Origin: Synechocystis salina LEGE 00031
GTDB lineage: Bacteria; Cyanobacteriota; Cyanobacteriia; Cyanobacteriales; Microcystaceae
Assembly (NCBI RefSeq): GCF_015207985.1
Contig: NZ_JADEVV010000034.1
Location: 1-44,499 of the forward strand
DNA length: 44,499 nt
Direction of reading: 5' to 3'
Part shown: in pieces, positions 34,525-44,236 of the stretch
Layout of the letters: each line of letters starts with the position of its first letter
Numbering within the stretch: the stretch's first letter is position 1
Position numbers and translations under genes: made by a program
Notes under the pieces: generated by a model
The model's database searches: none
Told to the model about the DNA's origin: nothing
What the model saw: only the letters and a program-made list of their open reading frames with translations

Positions 34525-35732
34525 ACTCTGACGATTCCAAGGATCAACCCCTCTTTATTTCTCTCATTCCCCATCTAATGGGAGGGGAAGGCCATATTTT
34601 GCCTTACCACGGGGCAGTGCGGCGATCGGTGGAGTATTTGGGTTGGCAGTATCAAGCTTGGGTTCCCCAGAATGCAGATCAGAATTTGGAGGAAATTGGC
34701 GATCGCCTCCATCGAGTTCTTCTGCCGGAGGATTTGGAAGCAGAGGGCAGTATGGTAGCAAAATTAACCCGTCTTCCCCAGGCCATGGAATGCGGCAATG
34801 TCTTGGCCCAACAATTGCAACCGTTGCTGAACAATGGAGAAAACAGACCAGTCATCCTCTTTTTAGAACGCTTTATCCATCTCCAACTCTTTGCTGTCTG
34901 GTGGGGACTGCGGCAATTGTCTGCTTCAAACCGCAAAAGATTGCATTTTTGGATTCTCTACCGCCGAGATGTGCATTTAGACCAAACCCGCCCTCTTTAC
35001 CATGGGCTCCACCAACGCTTAGGAAAATTATTGCCCCCGCCCCAGTGCCAATTTTTAACCGATAGTGAACCCCTCGGGCGATCGCTCCAGAATTATTTTC
35101 GCCAACCCTTTATGGTGATGCCCATTCCCCACACGGATTTTGCTGAAGTTGTGCCCCTATCCCTACAAGCTGATCCCATACTCTGTTGGTGGCCCGGTGC
35201 CCCCAGGGAAGAAAAGGGTTGGTCGGTGATGCGAGGTTTGGTTTCATCACCTTGGCATAACTCCCCCAAGCTGAAGATAATTGCGGCGGCCGCTTCCGGG
35301 TTAAAAAGTAACAGTGAAGGCATTGAAGTTCATTTAATTGGCGATCGCCTGACCAGGGAAGAATACACTGATTGGTTAAACAAAGCCCAAATCATTCTCT
35401 TACCCTACGACCCAGAGGCTTACGCAGAAAGGACTTCCGGCATTTTCACTGAAGCCATCATTGCAGAAAGGATACCGTTAGTATCCCCCGGTACCTGGAT
35501 GGCCAGGGAACTAAACCAGTACGACCTCAATAGTTTAGTAATGGATTGGCAAACCCCATCCCAGGGGTGGGCAGAAATTGCTCAAAAGTTGGCCGACCCC
35601 ATCATTCATCAGCGGTTAGCCGCCATGGCCCAGGCCTACCGTCAACACCACAGCCTGGAAAATTACGCTAAAACCCTGCAAGAAGTCTGGCTTTCCCGGC
35701 ATAATGGAAGCATGGAAGTTAACAATATGTAA
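34521..35732 (+). CDS. Putative glycosyltransferase (GT-B-like)
   Basis: A 403-residue protein. The N-terminal half has a glycine-rich start (LIPHLMGGEGHILPYHGAVR). The C-terminal half resembles GT-4-type nucleotide-sugar binding: EVHLIGDRLTREEY, then WLNKAQIILLPYDPEAYAERTSGIFTEAIIAERIPLVSPGTWMA. The pattern of an acidic residue followed by SGIFTEAI fits the E-x7-E-type donor-binding region. It would transfer a sugar, possibly heptose or mannose, to a surface glycan. Its ATG overlaps the gmhB stop by four bases, so the two are translationally coupled. Acceptor and donor are not known; the family call is by fold-like motifs only. Confidence 0.78.
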   Translation: MNSDDSKDQPLFISLIPHLMGGEGHILPYHGAVRRSVEYLGWQYQAWVPQNADQNLEEIGDRLHRVLLPEDLEAEGSMVAKLTRLPQAMECGNVLAQQLQPLLNNGENRPVILFLERFIHLQLFAVWWGLRQLSASNRKRLHFWILYRRDVHLDQTRPLYHGLHQRLGKLLPPPQCQFLTDSEPLGRSLQNYFRQPFMVMPIPHTDFAEVVPLSLQADPILCWWPGAPREEKGWSVMRGLVSSPWHNSPKLKIIAAAASGLKSNSEGIEVHLIGDRLTREEYTDWLNKAQIILLPYDPEAYAERTSGIFTEAIIAERIPLVSPGTWMARELNQYDLNSLVMDWQTPSQGWAEIAQKLADPIIHQRLAAMAQAYRQHHSLENYAKTLQEVWLSRHNGSMEVNNM

Positions 35733-35774
35733 CATTCCGTCTCCGATTTTTCATATTTCTAGGCAGATCCATCC

Positions 35775-36965
35775 ATGCGCGTAATTCTGATGACAGGTAA
35801 GGGGGGGGTTGGCAAAACCTCCGTTGCGGCGGCCACCGGCCTTCGTTGCGCGGAATTAGGCCATAAGACCCTGGTCCTGAGTACCGACCCGGCCCATTCC
35901 CTCGCTGACAGTTTTGATATGGAGTTGGGTCATGAGCCTCGCCTTGTGAAGGAAAATCTCTGGGGAGCGGAATTGGATGCCTTGATGGAGTTGGAGGGTA
36001 ACTGGGGCGCAGTGAAGCGTTACATTACCCAGGTGCTACAGGCCCGGGGGCTAGACGGGGTACAAGCGGAGGAACTGGCCATTCTGCCTGGCATGGATGA
36101 AATTTTTGGTCTGGTGCGGATGAAGCGCCACTACGACGAAGCTGATTATGACGTACTGATTATCGACTCTGCCCCCACGGGCACGGCCTTGCGTCTGCTC
36201 AGTTTGCCGGAAGTGGGAGGCTGGTATATGCGGCGTTTTTATAAGCCTTTGCAAGGGATGTCCGTGGCCCTCAGACCGTTGGTGGAACCCCTATTTAGAC
36301 CGATCGCCGGTTTTTCTTTGCCCGATAAAGAAGTGATGGATGCCCCCTACGAATTCTATGAGCAAATTGAGGCTCTGGAAAAAGTGCTGACGGATAATAC
36401 TCAAACTTCCGTGCGCCTAGTGACTAATCCAGAAAAAATGGTGCTGAAGGAGTCATTGCGGGCCCATGCCTATCTGAGTTTGTACAATGTGGCCACAGAT
36501 TTGGTCATTGCTAACCGGATTTTGCCGGACACCATTGATGATCCCTTCTTTCAACGTTGGAAAAGTAACCAACAGGTCTATAAACAGGAAATCTACGACA
36601 ATTTCTATCCTCTGCCGGTGAAGGAAGCGCCCTTATTTTCCGAAGAGATGTGTGGTCTAGCTGCTCTGGAAAGACTGAAAGAAACTTTGTATAAAGATGA
36701 GGATCCTTCCCAGGTTTATTACAAAGAAAACACCATTAACATTGTCCAGGGTGACAATAACGACTACAGTCTAGAGCTTTACTTACCTGGCATTCATAAG
36801 GAACAAATCCAACTCAATAAAACCGGGGATGAGTTAAATGTCCGCATTGGCAACCATCGCCGTAACCTAGTGCTGCCCCAGGCCTTGGCTGGCTTGACCC
36901 CTGCTGGAGCAAAAATGGAGGATGATTACCTCAAAATCAGGTTTGCTGAAGCCGTTAAACGTTAA
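35775..36965 (+). CDS. ArsA/Get3-family ATPase with C-terminal Hsp20-like domain
   Basis: A 396-residue P-loop ATPase. The deviant Walker A is GKGGVGKT (residues 8-15), switch I is [13 protein letters not shown] and switch [15 protein letters not shown] single ATPase half is present, unlike the duplicated E. coli ArsA. The last 75 residues (about 320-396; [39 protein letters not shown]) form an alpha-crystallin/Hsp20-like beta-sandwich, as in the cyanobacterial and plant-type ArsA-Hsp20 architecture. The Get3-like CxxC zinc motif is not seen, so a tail-anchored-protein role is unproven. No ars genes adjoin. Its stop overlaps the convergent sufS by 11 bases. Confidence 0.88.
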   Translation: MRVILMTGKGGVGKTSVAAATGLRCAELGHKTLVLSTDPAHSLADSFDMELGHEPRLVKENLWGAELDALMELEGNWGAVKRYITQVLQARGLDGVQAEELAILPGMDEIFGLVRMKRHYDEADYDVLIIDSAPTGTALRLLSLPEVGGWYMRRFYKPLQGMSVALRPLVEPLFRPIAGFSLPDKEVMDAPYEFYEQIEALEKVLTDNTQTSVRLVTNPEKMVLKESLRAHAYLSLYNVATDLVIANRILPDTIDDPFFQRWKSNQQVYKQEIYDNFYPLPVKEAPLFSEEMCGLAALERLKETLYKDEDPSQVYYKENTINIVQGDNNDYSLELYLPGIHKEQIQLNKTGDELNVRIGNHRRNLVLPQALAGLTPAGAKMEDDYLKIRFAEAVKR

Positions 36966-38217
36966 AGTTATCGTCACTAAAGAAGCGAATGGTGGCTTGC
37001 AAAGATTGCAAAAATAAATCAATTTCTTCTTTGGTGTTGTAAAAATACAAACTGGCCCTGGCACTGCCAGAAGCGTCAAATAGCCGGTGCAATGGTTGGG
37101 TGCAATGGTGACCAGAACGGATAGCAATGCCGTCTTGGTCCATCATGGTGGCCACATCACTGGCGTGGAGTCCAGCCACGTTAAAGGAAGCCAGGGCAGC
37201 CCGATCGCCATGTTGAGGACTAGGCCCATAAAGCCGCAGTTGGGGAATTTCCGCCAAGCCTTGCCAGAGGTAATGGGTTAATTCCACTTCGTAGTTGTGG
37301 ATATTTTCCATACCTAAATCAGTTAGATAATCCACTGCAGCCCCCAAGGCGATCGCTTCGGCAATGGCCGGAGTACCCGCTTCAAATTTATGGGGTAATT
37401 CCCCAGTGGTGAAATGGTCGAAAAAGACCTCAGCAATCATTTCTCCACCCCCAAAAAAGGGCGGCATGGCTGTTAAAATTTCCTCTTTGCCGTAGAGGAA
37501 ACCAATGCCGGTGGGGGCGCACATTTTGTGGCCACTGGCCACTAGCCAATCACAATCAATCAGTTGCACGTCCAGGGGATAATGGGGCGCACTCTGACAA
37601 GCATCAATTAATACTTTGGCCCCAACTTGGTGGGCTAATCGGGTAATTTCTTCCACTGGGTTAATGCAACCCAAGGTATTAGAAATGTGAACAACAGTGA
37701 CTAGCTTGGTTTTTTCAGAAAGTAGGGTTTTAAATTGCTCTAAATTAAAGCTTTCCTGCTCGTTTAATTGGACAAATTTCAGCACCGCCCCAGTCTTGGC
37801 CGCCACCATTTGCCAAGGTACTAAATTGCTGTGGTGTTCCATCACAGTGGTGATAATTTCATCCCCTGGCTGAAGATTATTCATGCCCCAACTATAGGCC
37901 ACTAAATTAATCGCTTCCGTGGCATTACGGGTATAAACAATTTCCTTTGGCGATCGGGCATTGATAAATTTAGCGATCTTACCCCGTACTGCTTCATAGG
38001 CATCAGTGGCCCGCACACTTAGCTGATGGGCTCCCCGGTGGACATTAGCATTATCGTTTTCGTAATAGTGCCTTAATTTTTCCAACACTACCCGGGGTTT
38101 TTGGGACGTAGCGGCATTGTCCAAATACACCAGAGGATGACCATTAATTTCCTGATTTAAAATGGGGAAATCCTGGCGGACAGTGGCGGCAAGGCTGGGG
38201 GTTTGTAGGGCAAGCAT
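36955..38217 (-). CDS. sufS: Cysteine desulfurase SufS
   Basis: A 420-residue PLP enzyme (class V aminotransferase fold) that releases sulfur from cysteine for iron-sulfur cluster assembly. PLP-binding K231 is in [12 protein letters not shown] and the persulfide Cys372 in [12 protein letters not shown], matching the type II desulfurase pattern. EHHSNLVPW and [10 protein letters not shown] line the PLP site. The final length and the C372 position agree with the Synechocystis enzyme as I remember it. It is the last gene of the sufBCDS operon; no sufE is present. Its 3' end overlaps the ArsA-like gene on the opposite strand. Confidence 0.96.
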   Translation of the reverse strand: MLALQTPSLAATVRQDFPILNQEINGHPLVYLDNAATSQKPRVVLEKLRHYYENDNANVHRGAHQLSVRATDAYEAVRGKIAKFINARSPKEIVYTRNATEAINLVAYSWGMNNLQPGDEIITTVMEHHSNLVPWQMVAAKTGAVLKFVQLNEQESFNLEQFKTLLSEKTKLVTVVHISNTLGCINPVEEITRLAHQVGAKVLIDACQSAPHYPLDVQLIDCDWLVASGHKMCAPTGIGFLYGKEEILTAMPPFFGGGEMIAEVFFDHFTTGELPHKFEAGTPAIAEAIALGAAVDYLTDLGMENIHNYEVELTHYLWQGLAEIPQLRLYGPSPQHGDRAALASFNVAGLHASDVATMMDQDGIAIRSGHHCTQPLHRLFDASGSARASLYFYNTKEEIDLFLQSLQATIRFFSDDNFNV

Positions 38218-38282
38218 GGTTTAACAATCAAACAATACTAAGACTAATTAAAAATCAACTAAAATATCAATTTTCTGACTGA

Positions 38283-39644
38283 CTAAATAGTCCGACAGGA
38301 AATACATTGCCGCAGACGTCCTTGCAAAGAGGGTAGGGGAATTTGATCCAAAATTTCTCCGGCAAAGGCATCAATTAACAAATGGCGGGCATCGTAATCA
38401 TTTAAGCCCCGACTGCGGAGATAAAAAACTTCATCGGCTTCTAACTGACTGATGGTGGCACCGTGGGAGCATTTCACGTTATCGGCGGTGATTTGTAGCT
38501 CTGGTTTGGTATTGATGCGAGCTTTGGAGGACAGTACTAAGTTCCGATTTAATTGTTGGGCATTGGTTAGTTGGGCCGCCTGGGGCACTAAAACTTTGCC
38601 GCTAAAAACTGCCTGGGAATATTCATCCACAATGCATTTATGGAGTTGATTAGTCACCCCATGGGGGTGATTTAAGGCAATACTGCTGTGGGTGTCGCTT
38701 ACCTGCCGGCCGGCCAGGGTAGTCAAGGCCAAAAATTCGGTCTCCGTTGCTTCCCCCTGTTGGGTCATGGCCAAATTGTGGCGGGATAATTTAGCACCCA
38801 AATTAATATCAATGAGTTTGTAATGACTCTGCTTGGCCTGGGCGATCGCCGTGGTGGCAATGTGGAAGCTATCACCGGAATCCCGCTGGTTACGAATATG
38901 GGTGACCTGGGCATTTTCCCCTAGGTAAATTTCGCTGACAATGTTGTTAAAGTAGGGCTGTTGCTGCGGGCGATCGGTGCAGTTGGTGCTGATGGCTCCA
39001 TAGGACTCGGCAATGGTTACCTTGGCATTAGCTCCGGCTACAATCAACAGTCGGGGTTGAACCAGTACCGGAGTGGGATCAACCACCGTTAAAAACAGAC
39101 AATGGATGGGGGTCGCCAGCTCAATATTGGCGGGAATCCAGACTATGGCACTATCCTTTAGCCCCGCCGTGTTGAGGGTGCTAAAAACATCCTCTCCATC
39201 TTCCCGTTGAGCTAAATAATCAGCTAAGTTTTCCTGTTTATTGGGGGGCAAAAGATTCCAAGATCCGCAGACGATATTTTCAGGCAAATCGCTGGTATTG
39301 GATAATTCCGCCGAGAAGAAACCATTAACAAAAACCAAACGGCTTTGCTTTGCTTCCGGTAAATAAAAGTTTTCTGCACTAGCAGCATCTAGGCTGATTT
39401 TTTTTGCAGTGGCAAAGTCAATTTCCTTGAGCTCAGTTAAATTAGTGAACTGCCATTCTTCATCATTTTTATTGGGTAATCTTAGTCCGTCTAACAATTT
39501 CTCTGCCCGTTGTCTTTTGGCGAGCAAGGTTGGCTCTCCACCTTCCCCTGACATTGCCCGCTCCTTAAGACTCTGCAACTGTTTGTCTACTTCAGCATGG
39601 TGAATATTTTTTCTTAAAGCATTAGTCAGAACAGCGGCAGTCAT
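38283..39644 (-). CDS. sufD: Fe-S cluster assembly scaffold protein SufD
   Basis: A 453-residue SufD, forming the SufBCD scaffold with SufB and the ATPase SufC. A right-handed beta-helix core is indicated by repeats such as LVFVNGFFSAEL, AKVTIAESYG and HLIDINLGAKLSRHN-like strands. The conserved C-terminal pattern is KPELQITADNVKCSHGAT (a His and a Cys in NVKCSHG) and DEVFYLRSRGLNDYDARHLLIDAFAGEIL. Together with SufB and SufC it assembles clusters from SufS-derived sulfur. It sits between sufC and sufS with short spacers (112 and 65 bases). The ATG at 39644 is a clear start. Confidence 0.95.
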   Translation of the reverse strand: MTAAVLTNALRKNIHHAEVDKQLQSLKERAMSGEGGEPTLLAKRQRAEKLLDGLRLPNKNDEEWQFTNLTELKEIDFATAKKISLDAASAENFYLPEAKQSRLVFVNGFFSAELSNTSDLPENIVCGSWNLLPPNKQENLADYLAQREDGEDVFSTLNTAGLKDSAIVWIPANIELATPIHCLFLTVVDPTPVLVQPRLLIVAGANAKVTIAESYGAISTNCTDRPQQQPYFNNIVSEIYLGENAQVTHIRNQRDSGDSFHIATTAIAQAKQSHYKLIDINLGAKLSRHNLAMTQQGEATETEFLALTTLAGRQVSDTHSSIALNHPHGVTNQLHKCIVDEYSQAVFSGKVLVPQAAQLTNAQQLNRNLVLSSKARINTKPELQITADNVKCSHGATISQLEADEVFYLRSRGLNDYDARHLLIDAFAGEILDQIPLPSLQGRLRQCISCRTI

Positions 39645-39756
39645 AGCAAATATCCTTGGCGATGGTGGTTCGGATTAGTTAACGGTTAAATTAAGTCTAA
39701 GTCAGCAATTAAATTAGTAATTTTATTGCTAACTTTAGTTGAACTCTGAAAAAGAA

Positions 39757-40527
39757 TTAGACAGCAGCCAATGCTTTTTCATCTAAGAAGTCATAGCCTT
39801 TTTCTTCTAGTTCCAGAGCTAATTCCTTACCACCGCTCATGACAATTTTGCCATCATACATGACATGGATATGATCGGGAACAATGTAATTTAGCAAGCG
39901 TTGATAATGGGTAATCACCAAGGTGGCATTGTCGGGATTTTTTAGAAAATTGACCCCCTCAGAAACAATGCGGAGTGCGTCAATATCTAGACCGGAATCA
40001 ATTTCGTCCAAAATGGATAGGGTCGGCTCTAGGATAGCCATCTGCAAAATTTCGTTGCGCTTCTTTTCTCCCCCGGAAAACCCTTCATTCAAACTGCGTT
40101 CCAGAAAAGCAGGATTCATTTTCACCACATCCAATTTTTCTTGAATTAAGTCTTCAAAGTCAAAGGTATCTAATTCTTCCAAGTCTAAATGTTTGCGTTT
40201 GGCGTTATAAGCAATGCGGAGAAAATCTAAATTACTGACGCCGGGAATTTCTAAGGGATATTGAAAGGCGAGAAAAATACCTGCTAAAGCCCTTTCGTGC
40301 GGTTCTAGAGCTGATAAATCTTGCCCCTGGTAAATAATTTCACCGTCGGTAATTTCATAGTCGGGGTGCCCAGTAATTACCTTGGACAGGGTACTTTTGC
40401 CGGAACCGTTGCGCCCCATAATGGCATGGACTTCCCCTGCTTTGATTTCTAAGTTAACCCCCTTGAGAATTTGATTTCCATCAACGGAGGCGGCCAAATT
40501 TTTAATGGATAGAACAGTCTGGCTCAT
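39757..40527 (-). CDS. sufC: Fe-S cluster assembly ATPase SufC
   Basis: A 256-residue ABC-type ATPase. Walker A is GRNGSGKST, the signature is [12 protein letters not shown], and Walker [15 protein letters not shown], all diagnostic of SufC rather than of a transporter. The H-loop is [11 protein letters not shown]. It binds SufB and SufD and drives the conformational change for cluster assembly. It has no membrane partners. It is the second gene of the operon, 140 bases after sufB and 112 before sufD. Known as ycf16 in plastids. Confidence 0.97.
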   Translation of the reverse strand: MSQTVLSIKNLAASVDGNQILKGVNLEIKAGEVHAIMGRNGSGKSTLSKVITGHPDYEITDGEIIYQGQDLSALEPHERALAGIFLAFQYPLEIPGVSNLDFLRIAYNAKRKHLDLEELDTFDFEDLIQEKLDVVKMNPAFLERSLNEGFSGGEKKRNEILQMAILEPTLSILDEIDSGLDIDALRIVSEGVNFLKNPDNATLVITHYQRLLNYIVPDHIHVMYDGKIVMSGGKELALELEEKGYDFLDEKALAAV

Positions 40528-40667
40528 GAATTAATTTAGTTAAGTAGTTGAGTGGTAAAAATAGATTATGTGAAGAGAAAGCTTGTTTTTTAATAAAACA
40601 GTGGGTCAGAATCAGGGGTCTTGGCCAGGGCAGTTTGGCATTAACCGCCCCTAACGAATAGACTTGC

Positions 40668-42110
40668 TTAACCCACAGTACCTTCTAGTTTGAGGCTCAA
40701 TAATTTGTCAGCTTCCGCCGCAAATTCCATCGGCAATTCGTTGAGCACATCCTTACAAAAGCCGCTGACTAGCATGGACACTGCATCCTCTTCTGAAATT
40801 CCCCGTTGGGCAAAGTAAAAGAGTTGATCCTCGCCAATCTTGGAGGTGGAGGCTTCGTGTTCTACCTTGGCGGTATTATTATCCACCTGAATGTAGGGGA
40901 AAGTGTTAGCCGCCGCCCGATCGCCAATGAGCATGGAATCGCATTGGGAGTAATTGCGAGCGCCCTGGGCTTTGGGTCCCATTTTCACCAAACCCCGATA
41001 GCTATTGGCAGAGTTACCAGCAGAAATACCTTTGGAAATAATGGTGCTACGGGTATTTTTGCCGATGTGAATCATCTTGGTTCCCGTATCGGCCTGCTGT
41101 TTATTATTGGTTAAAGCAATGGAATAAAATTCTCCCACTGAATTATCACCCACCAGTACACAACTGGGATATTTCCAGGTGATCGCAGAACCAGTTTCCA
41201 CCTGGGTCCAGGAAATCTTTGAATTAACGCCTTTGCATAGACCCCGCTTAGTCACAAAGTTGTAAATTCCCCCTTTGCCGTTTTCATCGCCGGCATACCA
41301 GTTTTGCACCGTGGAATACTTAATATCAGCATTATCTAGGGCCACTAACTCTACTACTGCAGCATGGAGTTGGTTGCTATCGTACATGGGCGCTGTACAA
41401 CCTTCCAAATAGCTAACGGAGGCCCCTTCTTCGGCAATAATTAATGTCCGCTCAAACTGCCCCGTATCTCCATTATTAATACGGAAATAGGTGGACAATT
41501 CCATGGGACATTTCACCCCTTTGGGAATAAAGACGAAGGAACCGTCACTGAATACGGCGGAATTTAAGGCGGCAAAGAAATTGTCAGCGGTGGGCACCAC
41601 ACTGCCCAAATATTTTTGCACCAGCTCGGGATGTTCCTGTAAAGCTTCAGAAATGGAACAAAAAATTACTCCGTCCTCCGCCAGCTTTTCCTTAAAAGTG
41701 GTGCCAATGGAAACACTGTCAAAAATGGCATCCACCGCCACATTACTCAAACGTTTTTGCTCCGACAGAGGAATGCCCAGCTTCTCGAAAGTTTCCAACA
41801 AAGCGGGGTCCACCTCGTCTAAGCTTTCTAGTTTTTTCTTACTTTGCTTAGGGGCGGAATAGTAAATAATATTTTGGTAATCAATGGAGGGATAGCTCAC
41901 CGCTGGCCAAGTGGGTTCCGTCATGGTCAACCAATGACGGTAGGCCCGCAGGCGAAAATCTAACATGAATTCTGGCTCATTCTTTTTAGCAGAAATGAGT
42001 CGCACCACGTCTTCACTCAGACCACGGGGGATAGCATCCGCTTCAATGTCGGTGATAAAGCCATATTTGTAGGGTTGGTTGACCAGGTTTTTAACGGTGG
42101 TGGAACTCAT
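40668..42110 (-). CDS. sufB: Fe-S cluster assembly scaffold protein SufB
   Basis: A 480-residue SufB, the main scaffold for nascent clusters. The beta-helix core carries the conserved [34 protein letters not shown], and later DEHEAS-like sequence [29 protein letters not shown]. The N-terminal part ([27 protein letters not shown]) matches the plastid ycf24 family. Iron- and sulfur-accepting Cys residues are present, for example in the EGCTAP and SQCDSML segments. It is the first gene of sufBCDS, transcribed away from sufR, behind two SufR-type operators. Confidence 0.97.
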   Translation of the reverse strand: MSSTTVKNLVNQPYKYGFITDIEADAIPRGLSEDVVRLISAKKNEPEFMLDFRLRAYRHWLTMTEPTWPAVSYPSIDYQNIIYYSAPKQSKKKLESLDEVDPALLETFEKLGIPLSEQKRLSNVAVDAIFDSVSIGTTFKEKLAEDGVIFCSISEALQEHPELVQKYLGSVVPTADNFFAALNSAVFSDGSFVFIPKGVKCPMELSTYFRINNGDTGQFERTLIIAEEGASVSYLEGCTAPMYDSNQLHAAVVELVALDNADIKYSTVQNWYAGDENGKGGIYNFVTKRGLCKGVNSKISWTQVETGSAITWKYPSCVLVGDNSVGEFYSIALTNNKQQADTGTKMIHIGKNTRSTIISKGISAGNSANSYRGLVKMGPKAQGARNYSQCDSMLIGDRAAANTFPYIQVDNNTAKVEHEASTSKIGEDQLFYFAQRGISEEDAVSMLVSGFCKDVLNELPMEFAAEADKLLSLKLEGTVG

Positions 42111-42207
42111 CGAATGCAGTGTTCTCCGGGGAATTCAGATAGGTAACTGCCTAGGGCAAGGTAGATTGGCAGTGGAACGGAATAAATCTCAAGGAATGAA
42201 CCTTAAA

Positions 42208-42221
42208 CAACTTATTTGTTG
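42208..42221. promoter_or_regulatory. SufR operator site 1
   Basis: CAAC-TTATTT-GTTG, the CAAC-N6-GTTG inverted repeat known for SufR, extended to AACAAC-6-GTTGTT at 42206-42223. It lies 97 bases before the sufB start and 224 before sufR. SufR with an iron-sulfur cluster represses sufBCDS and, in published work, its own gene. Confidence 0.85.
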
Positions 42222-42247
42222 TTTTAGTCTATTCTAGAATAGATTAG

Positions 42248-42261
42248 CAACCCAATTGTTG
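42248..42261. promoter_or_regulatory. SufR operator site 2
   Basis: CAAC-CCAATT-GTTG, a second CAAC-N6-GTTG repeat, 40 bases (about four helical turns) from the first. It lies closer to sufR. The palindrome ATTCTAGAAT at 42231-42240 lies between the two sites. The shared spacing suggests cooperative repression of both promoters. Confidence 0.8.
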
Positions 42262-42445
42262 TCAAAGTACCAAGACCAAGGTCGGTGATCCTGCGGGAAG
42301 TCCCTTAGCCCATGGGCCAGGGTTAACCAATTGATAATTACCCGACAATTAATTTAAGCAATCATGCTTAGCATGGGGGTTGTCCCTTCAGTTTACTGGA
42401 CTGCCACCGCATCGGTTCCAAAATTTCCCTCTCCTGTTGTTGACC

Positions 42446-43096
42446 ATGACCACCAGTTCTTCCCACTCCACCAAAGAAGATATTCTGCGCTATCTCCTCA
42501 AAGAAGGGCAAGGATCGGCGATCGCCATGGCTGAGGAGTTGGGCATTAGTCCCCAGGCCATGCGCAAGCACCTCAAGGATTTGGAAAATGATGGCTTAAT
42601 TGAGCATCAACAGGAAAGACAGGGCATGGGCAGACCCCAATTTCTCTACCAACTGAGCAAACAGGGCAGGGAACAGTTTCCCCAACGTTACGGAGAATTT
42701 GCCCTTTCTTTCATCGATTCCCTGGTAGAAACAGTGGGGGAGGAACAGTTGGGGGCAGTGCTGAAAAAACAATGGCAACGGAAAGCGGAAGCCTACCGCC
42801 AACAAATTGGCCAGGGTTCCTTGGCCAAAAGGGTACATAAACTAGTGGAACTACGGCGTCAAGAAGGTTATATGGCAGAACTCCATCCCCTGTCGCTGGA
42901 ACAGTCGGAGAAATTCATTTTGTCTGAGCACCACTGTGCAATCGCCGACGTGGCCGAATCCTATCCCACTGTTTGTGGTCATGAGTTGGAAATGTTTGCC
43001 GCCATTCTGCCGGACTGTGCCATCGAAAGAACCCATTGGCTCAATGACGGGGAACACACCTGTGGCTATTTGATCGAGTCTAAAGCCCCGGACTAA
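42446..43096 (+). CDS. sufR: Transcriptional repressor SufR
   Basis: A 216-residue DeoR/ArsR-like winged-helix protein. The DNA-binding domain is at the start (TKEDILRYLLKEGQGSA, EELGISPQAMRKHLKDLE). The C-terminal cluster-binding Cys are C164, C177, C191 and C206, with spacing C-x12-C-x13-C-x14-C, exactly the published SufR signature. It senses iron-sulfur status and represses sufBCDS. The open frame begins at a TTG at 42380, but the ATG at 42446 gives the known 216-residue length. Both operator sites lie upstream on its 5' side. Its stop overlaps pilL-N by four bases, tail to tail. Confidence 0.97.
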   Translation: MTTSSSHSTKEDILRYLLKEGQGSAIAMAEELGISPQAMRKHLKDLENDGLIEHQQERQGMGRPQFLYQLSKQGREQFPQRYGEFALSFIDSLVETVGEEQLGAVLKKQWQRKAEAYRQQIGQGSLAKRVHKLVELRRQEGYMAELHPLSLEQSEKFILSEHHCAIADVAESYPTVCGHELEMFAAILPDCAIERTHWLNDGEHTCGYLIESKAPD

Positions 43097-44040
43097 TGGG
43101 AGGCGGAAAGATTTTTAATCAGTTGGCGCAGTTGACTTTCGTTAAATACCTTCATCAGAATGTTGGCCGCCGCCGTCGGTTCCGCTGGAATGAGAACCTG
43201 GGCCACATGACTAGATGCCAATTGTTTAAGACCATCGCTGACCCGGATGTTTTCTGGTTTGGCCAACGTAAAACAGTCATAGCCCTGTTTCAGATCCTTC
43301 AACACCACCGGGGCCAAAGTGCGGTAGGAATGCAACGGATTGGCGATCGCCTGTTTACTGAGGGAGAGTAAATGCTGCCAATTTTCCTGCTTGGGGGCTA
43401 AGCGACCCAAACGGGTGCAATATTCTTGCAGCTTCTCCCGGGAAGTGGCCGAGGGCTCCTGCTTAAACAACTGCAACATTTTGTGCAACAGGGCTTTAAT
43501 TTCTTCCGGCACATCGCTCTCATTGAACGTACCCGCATTGGTAGACTTAGCCGCCATGGTCTGGGTTGAGGTGGCCGTGGCACTACCTTGGGTGAGGAGA
43601 TAATTGAGATAATTCTGTAACTCTTCAAACTGGTGGGAAGCCCCATCCACAATGGAATCTGCCTCCTCTGGTTGGAGCCCGCTGGGACTTTGGAGCTTTT
43701 CCACCAAGTCCTGCAAGACATCGTAGCCGTTGAGGAATAGGGATTCCAACTTTTGGTCTACGGGTAATTGATGCTCCTTCAACACCTTGAATGCATCTTC
43801 TAGGCGGTGGGCCGTCTTTTGGATGCTGGTGTAGCCCAACATGGCCGCTCCCCCCTTAACGGAATGGGCCGCCCGAAACATCTCGTTGACCTGTTCCGAG
43901 TCCCGCACCACCTTACCCAGGTCAAGGATGCCCCGTTCCAGGGTTTCCAAATGTTCCTGAGCTTCTTCGATAAAATAGCCGAGGATTTTCTGCTGATCCA
44001 AGGTCGTACCCTCAAATTTGGATGGCCATCCCCTTAGCAT
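43093..44040 (-). CDS. pilL-N: Hpt-domain protein PilL-N (N-terminal part of split CheA)
   Basis: A 315-residue protein. The histidine phosphotransfer domain occupies about residues 10-120, with phosphorylated His in FRAAHSVKGGAAMLG and the helix LEDAFKVLKEH. A linker rich in Ser/Thr/Ala and a second helical region (about 165-300) with no recognised enzymatic motif follow. No kinase N, G1, F, G2 boxes or CheW domain are present, so it cannot autophosphorylate. From memory, the PCC 6803 orthologue (slr0073, Hik36) is PilL-N, with PilL-C elsewhere, and contributes to pilus-based motility. The ATG at 44040 is chosen; a GTG at 44049 is possible. Confidence 0.82.
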   Translation of the reverse strand: MLRGWPSKFEGTTLDQQKILGYFIEEAQEHLETLERGILDLGKVVRDSEQVNEMFRAAHSVKGGAAMLGYTSIQKTAHRLEDAFKVLKEHQLPVDQKLESLFLNGYDVLQDLVEKLQSPSGLQPEEADSIVDGASHQFEELQNYLNYLLTQGSATATSTQTMAAKSTNAGTFNESDVPEEIKALLHKMLQLFKQEPSATSREKLQEYCTRLGRLAPKQENWQHLLSLSKQAIANPLHSYRTLAPVVLKDLKQGYDCFTLAKPENIRVSDGLKQLASSHVAQVLIPAEPTAAANILMKVFNESQLRQLIKNLSASH

Positions 44041-44049
44041 ACCGCCCAC

Positions 44050-44236
44050 AGACTAAAATAAAACAGCGAACTTAGTAAGCGTTAACTTTAGTCCAAAAAA
44101 CGGGTCGGGGGATCGTCTGAGTAAGATGATTTATATCTTATACGGCTAAAGCAAATTTTAGCCCCAACGGTGTTTGTCTGTGGGAAAAGTTTTTTGTCAA
44201 CAATTTACAATAATTTGGTTCAACGGAAAGCCGATA
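44050..44236. other. Intergenic region between pilL-N and rsmG with two dyads
   Basis: 187 bases. GGCTAAA-6-TTTAGCC at 44144-44163 and TAAGAT-7-ATCTTA at 44122-44140 are perfect inverted repeats. Neither has a T-run. They could be leader structure for pilL-N or a terminator-like fold after rsmG. Nothing else is recognised. Confidence 0.4.

Noticed and set aside
35775-36965. Arsenical pump ATPase in an ars operon
   Set aside because: There is only one ATPase half, no ArsB/ArsR/ArsC gene nearby, and an Hsp20-like C-terminus.
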